Below, piece after piece: positions 1-7,052 of a stretch of 34,882 nt of DNA. This DNA comes from a virus. A program made the position numbers and the translations under genes. The notes under the pieces were generated by a model, which ran no database searches, had not been told where the DNA came from, and was given only the letters and a program-made list of their open reading frames with translations. The first letter of the stretch is position 1, and each line of letters starts with the position of its first letter. The DNA lies in the IMG/VR virus record IMGVR_UViG_3300036790_000802, positions 1-34,882 of that record. One strand, written 5' to 3'.

Positions 1-1062
1 ATGCTCACCATTTATCGGCGGCATCGCGCGAAATGCAAAAGCTCGGCCAGAAAGGCAAAGTGTTTCTGCCCGATCTGGACGCAAGGGGTTCTGCGTGGCG
101 AGACGATTCGGAAGTCGCTCGATCTGACGAATTGGGAAGCCGCGAACAAGCTAGTAAGGGACTGGGAGATCCACGGGCAAGCGATGGTCGTGAGTGTGTC
201 CGACGCGCTCGACCGCTGGTATAAGGACTGCGAGGCACGGAATCTTTCGTCAGAATCTTTGCGAAAATACAAACGCCTTAAGGGATCTCTCATCGCGATT
301 TGGGGAGAAATACCGCTCCGGTCGCTTTCCGTGGATGACGTGCGGAAGATGCGTGAGGGGTGGACATTTTCCCCTGGAACGACGGCGAAACAGTTGGAAC
401 TCGTACGGGCATTTTTCTCTTTTTGCTTAACCTCGGGTTGGATCGAAAAAAATCCGGCCACAGCCGTCCGCGCCCCGCAAGCAAAAGTCGTCCCGACACT
501 TCCCTACTCTGATGCGGAATGGAAGGACATTCTGACCGCGCTTGATATGTACGGGGAGATCCATTATCAGTCCCCTCCTCGCATCCGGAAGCAGCTCCGC
601 GCTCTATTTCTGCTCATGCGATTTTCGGGGCTCCGCATTTCTGATGCGGTCGGCCTGGCGCGCGACCGGATCGATTCATCGGGGAATTTGTTTATTTACC
701 AGGCGAAGACGGGGCATCCCGTATCAGTTCCCCTCCCTAAATTAGTGATCAATGCGCTCGGGGAAATTGATGAGCACGGGCGATATTTTTTCTGGAATCG
801 TGAAGGGACATTGAAAACAGCGACAACTGATTGGTCATCGAAAATGAGGAAGGTATTTTTACTAGCCGGGATTCCGGATGGCCATTCACACCGGCTACGG
901 GATAGCTTTAGCGTCGATTTACTTTCAAAAGGAGTTCCATTGCAGACGGTTTCGATCCTGCTGGGCCATCGAAGTATCAAAACCACTGAGCGGCACTATG
1001 CCCCGTTTGTAAAGGCATCGCAGGACGCGCTCGATGCTGCCGTGAAGGGAACGTGGCAATGA
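1..1062 (+). CDS. int: Tyrosine recombinase / phage integrase
   Basis: Site-specific recombinase that would integrate and excise the phage genome by strand exchange through a 3'-phosphotyrosine intermediate. The 353-residue protein is full length. A Cys-rich N-terminus (C12, C21, C23) precedes a SAM-like core-binding domain (about 65-150) and a catalytic domain (about 165-345). The catalytic set is complete: R212 in LRISD, K236 in QAKTGHP, H297 and R300 in HRLRDS, H323 in LLGHRS, and nucleophile Y333 in RHYAPF. The ATG is the first base of the window, so the promoter and ribosome binding site are not visible, but the MLTIYRRH start looks like the natural N-terminus of this family. I associate the Cys-rich MLTIYRRH-type start with Acidobacteriota integrases; this is from memory and unverified. 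The downstream gene overlaps it by an ATGA, so the two are co-translated. Confidence 0.95.
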   Translation: MLTIYRRHRAKCKSSARKAKCFCPIWTQGVLRGETIRKSLDLTNWEAANKLVRDWEIHGQAMVVSVSDALDRWYKDCEARNLSSESLRKYKRLKGSLIAIWGEIPLRSLSVDDVRKMREGWTFSPGTTAKQLELVRAFFSFCLTSGWIEKNPATAVRAPQAKVVPTLPYSDAEWKDILTALDMYGEIHYQSPPRIRKQLRALFLLMRFSGLRISDAVGLARDRIDSSGNLFIYQAKTGHPVSVPLPKLVINALGEIDEHGRYFFWNREGTLKTATTDWSSKMRKVFLLAGIPDGHSHRLRDSFSVDLLSKGVPLQTVSILLGHRSIKTTERHYAPFVKASQDALDAAVKGTWQ

Positions 1063-1274
1063 GTTCCGAGTGGATGCATTTCAATATCAGCTGCCGTGAT
1101 TGCAAGAACAAAGGCACGCTTTCCATCTGGTCGGATGAGCGATTTCGGTGGGGCGCGGGGTGGGAAGGATTCAAAGGGACCGCGAGAATCACCGGGCCAC
1201 AAGAGGACACCATCCAATGCCTCAAGTGCAATCAAAAAAACATTCAGATCACGAAAGGTGGAAGCGCCAAATAA
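1059..1274 (+). CDS. Small zinc-ribbon protein coupled to the integrase
   Basis: A 71-residue protein with two CxxC pairs (CRDC near residue 12 and CLKC near residue 55), the spacing of a single zinc ribbon. No family is recognised. The ATG at 1059 overlaps the integrase stop as ATGA, and GAAGGGA at 1044-1050 makes a Shine-Dalgarno sequence. I therefore prefer this start over the in-frame GTG at 1053. Translational coupling suggests a role alongside integration, for example as an accessory or directionality factor, but that is inference from position only. It could equally be a small nucleic-acid-binding protein carried with the integrase. Confidence 0.7.
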   Translation: MSSEWMHFNISCRDCKNKGTLSIWSDERFRWGAGWEGFKGTARITGPQEDTIQCLKCNQKNIQITKGGSAK

Positions 1275-1348
1275 TAGAGGAGTTTCAAAAAGGAGGTACC
1301 CCAAACGTGGGAGTGGGTTCCTGCTTTTTAGCTGATACGGTTATTTGA

Positions 1349-1411
1349 TCCCGCCGAAGATGCGGGACGCAAATAAATTATTCATATGCCCGCCGCGACG
1401 TTGCCGGCGGG
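1349..1411 (+). terminator. Two tandem GC-rich hairpins after the integrase operon
   Basis: The first hairpin pairs TCCCGC (1349-1354) with GCGGGA (1362-1367) over a 7-nt loop and is followed by an A/T-rich stretch. The second pairs CCCGCCG (1389-1395) with CGGCGGG (1405-1411) and is followed by ATTATTTC. Neither has a clean run of T, but both lie in the right place to end the int transcript. They could also be protein-binding palindromes near attP. Confidence 0.4.
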
Positions 1412-1458
1412 ATTATTTCAGAACCTCGAAAAAACAAATCGCCGAAAATTCTGAGAAC

Positions 1459-1489
1459 CCTCCCCTTCTTTTTGCATTGAAGAGGGAGG
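1459..1489. repeat. Ten-bp hairpin with one bulge
   Basis: CCTCCC-CTTC (1459-1468) pairs with GAAG-A-GGGAGG (1479-1489), leaving a T-rich 10-nt loop and a single bulged A. No T tract follows on either strand, so it is not a typical terminator. It is one of several strong structures in this gap. Confidence 0.45.
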
Positions 1490-1829
1490 CGAAATAGAGC
1501 TGATGAAATCCTGTTGCGTCCATGCTTGCACGCTCCTTGTGGCGAAGAACCTTTGACGATCATTTCGGATGGGTTTTGCGATCGCAGTCAGTTCACGGTC
1601 CTGATGCGGCAACGGTCGCCAATTGCCATCCTTGCTCGTACTGCTTTACCGGCAATTCTCTGAGTGATGGGTAGGGTTTGCGCTTCTCACCCTCAACGTC
1701 CTTCACGGACTCAGCCTTTATTTATAGACGCGCTCGGACTCGTCATCCCATCATTCAAAGAACTGCTTGAAGTCCAGCGGGCGATCAAAGGAGAAGTCCA
1801 CTCCGGCGCAAGTAATTGGAGGAAACAAA

Positions 1830-1900
1830 AACAGTGTCCTTAGCACGAAACCCAACCTTGTGAGTAAAATTTCGCGCCGAGGACACTGTTCACAAGGTTG
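1830..1900. ncRNA. Interlocked inverted repeats, pseudoknot-like element
   Basis: Two perfect inverted repeats are interleaved. Arm A, AACAGTGTCCT (1830-1840), pairs with AGGACACTGTT (1880-1890). Arm B, CAACCTTGTG (1853-1862), lies inside the A loop and pairs with CACAAGGTTG (1891-1900), which directly abuts A'. A third inner pair, CGAAA (1846-1850) with TTTCG (1870-1874), can stack on stem A. An 11-bp and a 10-bp stem in A-B-A'-B' order is the topology of an H-type pseudoknot if transcribed, or of a compound protein-binding or recombination site if it acts as DNA. The strand of transcription is unknown. A match to a known RNA family was not recognised. Confidence 0.5.
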
Positions 1901-1950
1901 TCCCGCTAAGTCCATCTCAGCATGAAGTGTTTATAGAAAAGCGCAAGCCG

Positions 1951-1964
1951 CCCTGGGGATAAGT
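1951..1964. repeat. Copy 1 of dispersed repeat CCCTGGGGATAAGT
   Basis: This 14-mer is identical to 33281-33294, and its last 12 bases are identical to 25097-25108. A weaker neighbour, TGTGGGGATCA, follows at 1973-1983. The reverse complement begins ACTTATCCCCA, whose core TTATCCCCA differs from the DnaA box TTATCCACA at one base. Confidence 0.6.
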
Positions 1965-1979
1965 ATTCTCGTGTGGGGA

Positions 1980-2162
1980 TCAGCGTGAAATCACAGGCGG
2001 CTTGGGTAGCTGAAGCAGGGCACGCGACTCTGCAATGACTCTCTTAGTTCGGTCAATGCACAGTTCGGTTTCAAGGATGATCTGGCGAGAAGCTCGTAGC
2101 TGAATAAACGACGTGCGGACTAGATCGGACAGGTCATCCGAAGGGAAGGTTGATCCGGGCAT
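1980..2162 (-). CDS. Small helical protein of unknown function
   Basis: A 60-residue open frame starting at an ATG at 2162. The middle (about residues 18-52) is predicted to be helical by eye, with hydrophobic residues at heptad-like spacing and a basic/acidic mix, ending LLQLPKPPVISR. The composition looks protein-like, but there is no good Shine-Dalgarno sequence ahead of it. It is one of two short minus-strand frames in the gap between the integrase and the ATPase-nuclease gene, pointing back toward the integrase. Function unknown; it could be spurious. Confidence 0.35.
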   Translation of the reverse strand: MPGSTFPSDDLSDLVRTSFIQLRASRQIILETELCIDRTKRVIAESRALLQLPKPPVISR

Positions 2163-2256
2163 GACTTACACCGTCACCCATCATCGTACGCCGAATTCGA
2201 AACGAACGTTGCTTTGGAATTGTCGGCTGATGGCGAATCTAAGTGTGTTGGGAAGA

Positions 2257-2424
2257 TCAGTGCGGCTCCAAAAGCGCGATCTTCGCCTCTTTTTCTCGAA
2301 TGATTCGTTTTAACATGACGATTGATTCGGCATTCGGGCCTGGATTTTCAAGGAACCGGCGAAGGTCTTGCTTGTCGCGTTCAAGAGTTTGGCGCAGGGT
2401 TTGAATTTCCAGAAATTTATACAT
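2257..2424 (-). CDS. Small coiled-coil protein of unknown function
   Basis: A 55-residue frame beginning MYKFLEIQTLRQTLERDK and ending KEAKIALLEPH. It is almost entirely charged and leucine/isoleucine-rich with a heptad-like pattern, apart from a short NPGPNAES break near the middle. It therefore looks like a two-helix or coiled-coil protein. No ribosome binding site is evident ahead of the ATG. It sits upstream of the 1980-2162 gene on the same strand and could share a transcript with it. No family is recognised. Confidence 0.4.
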   Translation of the reverse strand: MYKFLEIQTLRQTLERDKQDLRRFLENPGPNAESIVMLKRIIREKEAKIALLEPH

Positions 2425-3238
2425 AGCGCAACAGAGTAACGCCGAACAACACTAGGGCATATGCAAGAGCCGTTCCATTTCGGCGACACGAACAATTCTA
2501 GGCGCGTTTTACACAAGAACTAAAGTTTATGTGTCCGTCATCCGAGAAATTGAGGCGTATACTTTCGCGCAGAGACCATATTTCGATTTGGTTCGGTTTC
2601 GTCATCATACTTTGGGGTTTTCATTCATGACATCTCAAGTTGCCTTGGTTCTCCGGAATGATCCGGAGAGAGCGGATTCGTGTGTTGATTCTGGTGTGGA
2701 GCGTGAGCCAGGTGTGAATCATCCGCTGCGCCGCGCGTCCGATCTTTTCATTTCATTGATCCCCGGCCATGACACATTCACCGAAAGAATTTTGAAGTTT
2801 CTCGGCGCACGCCACATTTAGAAAAAACCGCCGCCCCATTCAAGGAGTGTCGCGCGGTGCAAAAGATAATTCTTTTCGCTTTTCCAACTGGATGGGTCAT
2901 TCGTGATCATTCGCAGGTTCGACCCTTGCCTGTCCCATAAAGCAGGCAATATACAGGGTAGCGGCCGGAAGATGAAGATACTGTGAGGCGACTTTGGCGC
3001 TATCCTTTCCACTCAAGAGCGGTCTCCGCAAAAGCTAACTATCTCATTCGGCTGCGGCCCTATTGATTGGGATAACATTGGATGGCCAATTCGTATGATT
3101 TATTTCTTGCTTCGTGTTGTTTGAGATGGCGAAGAAATGGAGAATCGAGCGTGCTGAAAGGCTGCCGGATTCCGCTAGTTGAAACTATTCGAGATATAGA
3201 TTAGCGTGCATATCAGCTTTCATCTTGCAATGCTCTAG
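2425..3238. other. Long intergenic region holding a possible attP
   Basis: No gene is supported in this 0.8-kb stretch. A plus-strand frame at 2531-2821 lacks a ribosome binding site and a protein-like sequence. The notable contents are the tRNA 3'-end-like piece at 2913-2937 and a small perfect palindrome, ATTGG-ATGG-CCAAT, at 3077-3090 about 150 bp before the ATPase-nuclease gene. The palindrome could be an operator. Confidence 0.4.
2913..2937 (+). other. tRNA 3'-end-like fragment, candidate attP core
   Basis: GCAGG-TTCGACC-CTTGC (2913-2929) folds as a 5-bp T stem with a 7-nt loop of the TTCRANY type. It is followed by a 7-nt acceptor-like strand CTGTCCC and discriminator A (2930-2937), without CCA. 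The 5' half of a tRNA cannot be folded upstream, so this is a fragment and not a gene. Tyrosine integrases commonly use the 3' end of a tRNA gene as attB and carry a copy in attP, and this copy lies 1.9 kb from int. The core may start further 5' (about 2891). Confidence 0.4.
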
Positions 3239-5308
3239 GTGTCGAAAATGGCGAAAGAGCGCTCTTCTGCTCCGTTCCAGCTCCCAAAAGACGCAATCAA
3301 GAGGGCTAGCATCGGTCAGTCTTTTGCAGAATACGATCTGATTCGAGCTCATCCAGCTCTCTTTGTGGAAACCCCTGCGATGCGCGCGGCCGTTGATGTG
3401 AATCGTCCAAAATGCTTTTTCATCGGGCGGCGTGGCACAGGGAAGACGGCGGTGACGTTTTACTTGCAGTCGCGTAACTTTAAGAATGCAATACCCCTGA
3501 TTCCTCAGATGCTCTCGGCTGCTGACCAATACATTCCGAACGAGTGGTCGCCCGATGTCCATCAACAGCCATTTAAGACGCTCGTATGCAGCTTCAAGCG
3601 AGCAATTCTTGATGAGATTCTTTTTGTTTGGTTTAAGCAAGGGCTATATCGGCCGCACGCATCAAGCGTCATTACACGCGAAAAGAATGAAATTGAACAG
3701 TTCGACTTCGATTTAAGACTTCTCAACTTTATCTCTGAAGGCTTCGATGCATTGAATTCGCAGCCGAAAGAGTGGCTGAAATTTGTAGCTAAGCCGAAGC
3801 AAATCGCGGATGAGATGATGGTTGAAGCGACGACTCAGCGGCACAATTTCGTGGTCCTTATTGATAGGTTGGACGATTCTTGGAATGGTTCAGACAAGGC
3901 AGTCGTGCTGGTGATGGCGCTCATGCATGCATGTCTTGAGCTCAACGCCACGGTGACTTGCGCTCAACCGCTTGTGTTTGTCAGAGAGAATGTTTTCGAT
4001 CGAGTGAGGAGTCTCGATAGGGAATCGGCCCGTCTGGAGACGGCTGTCGTCTCGTTGGAATGGACACGTGAAATGCTTCGAGAATTCATCGAGCGGAGGC
4101 TGAATCGAAATCTCGTCGCGAAGCCTGCTCTTGGTGGACCGACCTGGAATGCGTTCTTTGAGCAACCGCAAAGTGGAAGCACAGAAGATCTAGTTTTTGG
4201 GTATTGCCAGTACCGGCCGCGCGACGTATTGATTTACGTTGCAAATGCGCTTGAGTCCGCCCAAGCACACCTTCGGACGAGAATAACGTTAGAGGATCTC
4301 GAGGTCGCGCGCAAGAAGTTCTCGGAAGGTCGCCTGAAGGATCTTTCGGATGAATACGCCGACAATTATCCGCGGCTTGGCATTATTCTTTCCAAATTTT
4401 ACGGTCTTGGGACCGAGTACACTGTTGCGGCTATCGATGATTTTTCGAAGAAACTATTAGTAGATGAAGAAGTAAAGGATGCCTGTCAAAGCTGGATCTA
4501 TAACTATAGCTCACCGGAATTGTTGATTAAGCTGCTTTACAATCTCGGCTTTGTTGGGATTAAGAATGATGGGACAGTCGCATTCAAATCGAGCGAATCA
4601 ACTCTCGCTATGATGCCGACCCTGACCGCCAAAAGCACACTTGTCATTCATCCAACTTATGTGAACGCTCTTAGCCTACAAGATGTTTTGGTTAATAGCA
4701 TGGGAGAGGAGGTACAACTCAGACAGTCAGGAATTGTTGCCGAACTCCCCGAATCAACTACTCTCAGGGTCTATAACGCCAAAATCGCGGCATTACAGAC
4801 GAAACTTGCCAATCTTACGTGTGGTGACGCAGAGTCGGCGGAATATGAAAAGATCGTGCAGGATCTGCTAAAACTGTGCTTTCATAAAGCGCTTACAAAC
4901 GTTCAGCCGAAGGTGCGAGACGTTTCGAGCAAGGTGATTCGTGATTTGATCGCAGCGAATTACTCCAGTATTCCCTTTTGGGAGATGCTGAGGGCAAAGT
5001 ATGGTGCTACGCAAGTGATCTTTGAATGCAAGAACTATATTGATTTGTCGGCTGATGATTTCCATCAAGTTGCTTACTACATGAATGAGGCAATTGGCCG
5101 GGCGGCATTCCTGGTCCATCGAGGCCCCGGAGAGCTCAAGAAAGGGTACCTTGATCACATACGGCGCATTCATTCCGATAAGCATGGCATCGTGCTTCTG
5201 TTGGGAGAAAGGGATTTGGAGGTTTTCCTGCGACAGGCTTTAAACGGCAAGAATAGCGAAGCGCACCTTCAAGATCTCTTCGATCGGACGGTCAGAGAGA
5301 TCTCGTAG
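3239..5308 (+). CDS. P-loop ATPase fused to a PD-(D/E)XK nuclease; candidate defence protein
   Basis: A 689-residue two-domain protein. The N-terminal ATPase has a Walker A motif GRRGTGKT (63-70), a Walker B-like VVLIDRLDD (205-213), and a later YRPRDVLIYVANA segment (about 325-337) of the type I recall from Sll1717-family P-loop ATPases. A middle region (about 370-480) looks like winged-helix or helical linker. The C-terminus (about 540-689) carries a restriction-endonuclease-like core: R560-D561, then IFECKNY with E596 and K598, then FHQVAYY (Q609). This is the D-x(n)-ExK pattern of DNA-cutting nucleases. Position between the integrase/att region and the lysis end, lone plus-strand orientation and AT-richer sequence than the virion genes suggest accessory cargo, probably anti-phage. 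GTG at 3239 or ATG at 3248 could be the start; neither has a strong ribosome binding site. No partner gene is visible. Confidence 0.8.
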   Translation: MSKMAKERSSAPFQLPKDAIKRASIGQSFAEYDLIRAHPALFVETPAMRAAVDVNRPKCFFIGRRGTGKTAVTFYLQSRNFKNAIPLIPQMLSAADQYIPNEWSPDVHQQPFKTLVCSFKRAILDEILFVWFKQGLYRPHASSVITREKNEIEQFDFDLRLLNFISEGFDALNSQPKEWLKFVAKPKQIADEMMVEATTQRHNFVVLIDRLDDSWNGSDKAVVLVMALMHACLELNATVTCAQPLVFVRENVFDRVRSLDRESARLETAVVSLEWTREMLREFIERRLNRNLVAKPALGGPTWNAFFEQPQSGSTEDLVFGYCQYRPRDVLIYVANALESAQAHLRTRITLEDLEVARKKFSEGRLKDLSDEYADNYPRLGIILSKFYGLGTEYTVAAIDDFSKKLLVDEEVKDACQSWIYNYSSPELLIKLLYNLGFVGIKNDGTVAFKSSESTLAMMPTLTAKSTLVIHPTYVNALSLQDVLVNSMGEEVQLRQSGIVAELPESTTLRVYNAKIAALQTKLANLTCGDAESAEYEKIVQDLLKLCFHKALTNVQPKVRDVSSKVIRDLIAANYSSIPFWEMLRAKYGATQVIFECKNYIDLSADDFHQVAYYMNEAIGRAAFLVHRGPGELKKGYLDHIRRIHSDKHGIVLLLGERDLEVFLRQALNGKNSEAHLQDLFDRTVREIS

Positions 5309-5431
5309 TGCGGCGAAGAAAAATTCGCACATCGAGGCAAATTGGCCACCTTTTCCCCAGTGAGCTTGGCGTCCGTGGGACGACGCGGCTTCCCAACCGC
5401 AAAGAAGAACTGGTGTAATCGAATTCTACGC

Positions 5432-5614
5432 TCATCGGGAAATTCCATGTATCACTTCGTGATAAAGCCACACGAAAAACAGAATCGTAAGCGCTATTTC
5501 AAGCGCGGCGAATTTCGCCATGAGAAGGTAGTTGAGGGGGCTTTTGTCGATGCGCCAATAGCCACGCCGTGGCTTGGAAGTTGGCGGCCGAAATAAAGAG
5601 ATTGGCGCAGACAA
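5432..5614 (-). CDS. Small single-span membrane protein
   Basis: A 60-residue protein with a basic N-terminus and one hydrophobic segment (about residues 34-51, KFAALEIALTILFFVWLY), so probably a one-pass membrane protein. It starts at TTG 5614, chosen because a strong AAGGAG lies 5 bases ahead. It follows the exported transglycosylase-like gene on the same strand and could be a lysis accessory such as a small holin or spanin-like peptide, but nothing in the sequence proves this. The overlapping plus-strand frame is less protein-like. Confidence 0.55.
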   Translation of the reverse strand: MSAPISLFRPPTSKPRRGYWRIDKSPLNYLLMAKFAALEIALTILFFVWLYHEVIHGISR

Positions 5615-5866
5615 GGTCTCTCCTTCATGCCCTAGCCACTTAAGAGAGATAGATTTTGGTTTGCGGTGAAACCGACACTGCCCGTTGCTAGGGTTGGGCT
5701 CGATCCGCGTGTCTGCGGGGCGATACGGTCCTGCGGTGTTGCGATGGGTTTTACGACAGAATGGCTCCGGACTAAATGTCTGGATCGCACTCTAAATGAG
5801 TGCTGAATGTTCGCTCTACATGAACGGACATGCTCCACCACAGTATGCCATTAAAAGGAACCTCTA

Positions 5867-6343
5867 TCAAGTCAAATGCAGGATCCGCGCGCAACTCCAG
5901 CGACTGAGATACCCGCGTTCGATTGCAATCTCGGCGAGCTCGACCGCCTGGGCGGGAATCATCGGATCTAAAACGGTGTGATCGATGGAATTGAACATGG
6001 CGACCGTGGAACTCTGCATCTGTAAAATCCCGTAGGAATAAAAGCCGTTCGAGTCGATGATTTTTACGCTCTTGTCGCGGCTTTCGCAGGCAATGAGGTA
6101 TGGAATGACCTTCTGTGCCTGTTCGGGGCTGAGCGGCTCGTTTTTGAGGAATGCGGGGCCGGTGTAGGGAGGCCGGGAGCCATATTCGAGAGAAAGCACC
6201 TGTCCTACCTCCAGGACGGCTCTTTCTTGCCCTTGTGGTGAGCTAGGAGCGACGTTTTGTACGACGGCGGGACTTGGGCTTATTGCGTATGCTTTTGGCA
6301 GAAAAAGGGCGATAAAAAGGGCACATAAATAGAGTTTTTTCAA
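5867..6343 (-). CDS. Exported lysozyme/transglycosylase-like protein
   Basis: A 158-residue protein with an N-terminal signal peptide (positive KK, hydrophobic LCALFIALFL, likely cleavage after AYA near residue 20). The mature part contains LIACESRD with a likely catalytic Glu87, followed by FYSYGILQMQ (102-111). This is the arrangement of the SLT/lysozyme-like fold, in which Glu cleaves the glycan backbone of peptidoglycan. A C-terminal RWSCAR motif pairs C151 with C86, possibly a disulphide after export. The start is a TTG at 6343 with no ribosome binding site, so it is uncertain, but it gives a well-formed signal peptide. It may degrade cell wall during release or entry, in addition to the M23 endolysin. 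A 260-bp leader lies upstream. Confidence 0.75.
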   Translation of the reverse strand: MKKLYLCALFIALFLPKAYAISPSPAVVQNVAPSSPQGQERAVLEVGQVLSLEYGSRPPYTGPAFLKNEPLSPEQAQKVIPYLIACESRDKSVKIIDSNGFYSYGILQMQSSTVAMFNSIDHTVLDPMIPAQAVELAEIAIERGYLSRWSCARILHLT

Positions 6344-6602
6344 AGTTGGTGCGGACTTGTAATTCTCTGGTGGCGGAGGGCAAGTCCACTAGCCTCGTGG
6401 CGTTGGCGGTATACCCGACGCTTAAGTAATCAGATACGCTTTACCCCTCCCCATCAGAGAACTACGCACCGCCGCCGATTGGGCTAAGCCGGTATGAAGG
6501 GCTTGGTTGGTTTGGACGACCTCATAATCTTTTCATGTTGGCGGCGAATTACAAGACCGGCTGTCCACACCCCGCTTAACACTTGCTAACATACGAATTC
6601 GC

Positions 6603-6632
6603 AAAAAAAACGCCCATAAGTAGGAATGGGCG
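6603..6632 (-). terminator. Rho-independent terminator of the DUF932 operon
   Basis: On the minus strand CGCCCAT (6632-6626) pairs with ATGGGCG (6617-6611) over an 8-nt loop and is followed by eight T (6610-6603). It begins directly after the stop codon of the 6633-6845 gene, so it ends the 7769-to-6633 transcript. Confidence 0.9.
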
Positions 6633-6845
6633 CTAGCGGCTGGGTGCCGGAGTGGGTTGGGAGGGTTGGCTCTCGAACTTCTTTTTGAGTTCGGCGAGTG
6701 TGATGGCGAGGCAATCCGAGGCGGTGCGATTGTGGTATTTGAAAATGTACGTCTTTTCGCCGCGCGGGATTTTCACTGACACCTTGTCGTCATCGAGCAA
6801 CGGCAAGTGGCAGTGATCGCAATATTCCTTGCCGTTCCAAAACAT
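6633..6845 (-). CDS. Small zinc-binding-like protein
   Basis: A 70-residue protein with CDHCHLPL (residues 9-16) near the N-terminus, a single Cys/His cluster that looks like half a zinc ribbon, followed by a beta-rich section and a charged tail ending in a Pro/Ser/Gln linker. The second metal-ligand pair is not obvious; H38 and C45 could serve. GAGGAA sits 3 bases ahead of the ATG. It is the last gene of a three-gene operon and is followed at once by a strong terminator. Function unknown. Confidence 0.65.
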   Translation of the reverse strand: MFWNGKEYCDHCHLPLLDDDKVSVKIPRGEKTYIFKYHNRTASDCLAITLAELKKKFESQPSQPTPAPSR

Positions 6846-6851
6846 GGTTCC

Positions 6852-7043
6852 TCACTTTCTGACTAGGACAAGTCGGTAGTCGGGGTCGAGATACTTTTGG
6901 TTGATCTCATCGACGATCTGTTCCGGTGGCGCGTTCCGGAACAGAATGTGCCAAGCGATGTGCTGCTTGTTCGGTAGAAGCGAGATGTTCCGCTTGTTCA
7001 TCCCGCCTCCAAGGGACTTTGGTTTGCGATGATGGCGCGTCAT
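6852..7043 (-). CDS. Small HNH-like protein
   Basis: A 63-residue protein beginning MTRHHRKPKSLGGG, then NISLLPNKQHIAWHILF. The HH...N...H...H order matches the short HNH-like proteins seen in phages and plasmids, where the first HH and the later H bind metal in a beta-beta-alpha fold. It lacks the flanking CxxC zinc knuckles of full HNH nucleases, so catalytic ability is uncertain. AAGGAG lies 5 bases before the ATG. The gene sits between the DUF932 gene (9 bp away) and the small zinc protein, in one operon. Confidence 0.65.
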   Translation of the reverse strand: MTRHHRKPKSLGGGMNKRNISLLPNKQHIAWHILFRNAPPEQIVDEINQKYLDPDYRLVLVRK

Positions 7044-7052
7044 TGAATCTCC

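Larger units (their letters stand above)
1275..1979. other. Non-coding, structure-rich region downstream of integrase
   Basis: No convincing gene is seen here. The stretch holds several strong inverted repeats, listed separately (1349-1411, 1459-1489, 1830-1900), plus a perfect 7-bp pair AATTGCC/GGCAATT at 1621-1627 and 1651-1657. It also holds a copy of the CTGGGGATAAGT repeat. Short open frames exist but have no ribosome binding site and no protein-like composition. Its position between integrase and cargo would suit attP arm sites, an origin or a structured RNA. Confidence 0.5.

Noticed and set aside
2531-2821. Plus-strand 96-codon frame in the gap before the ATPase-nuclease gene
   Set aside because: GTG start, no ribosome binding site, irregular composition and no recognisable pattern; it lies just before the tRNA-like piece.
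2818-3012. Minus-strand frame reading WDRQGSNLR
   Set aside because: This peptide is a well-known artefact of reading across a tRNA 3' end; it points to the tRNA-like fragment, not to a protein.
5342-5596. Plus-strand 84-codon frame after the ATPase-nuclease gene
   Set aside because: It overlaps the minus-strand membrane gene, which has a strong ribosome site and a clear hydrophobic span.
5632-5841. Minus-strand frame with GSSPTLAT, and the question of a tRNA there
   Set aside because: The underlying DNA does not fold as a T arm and acceptor, and the frame has no start signal.
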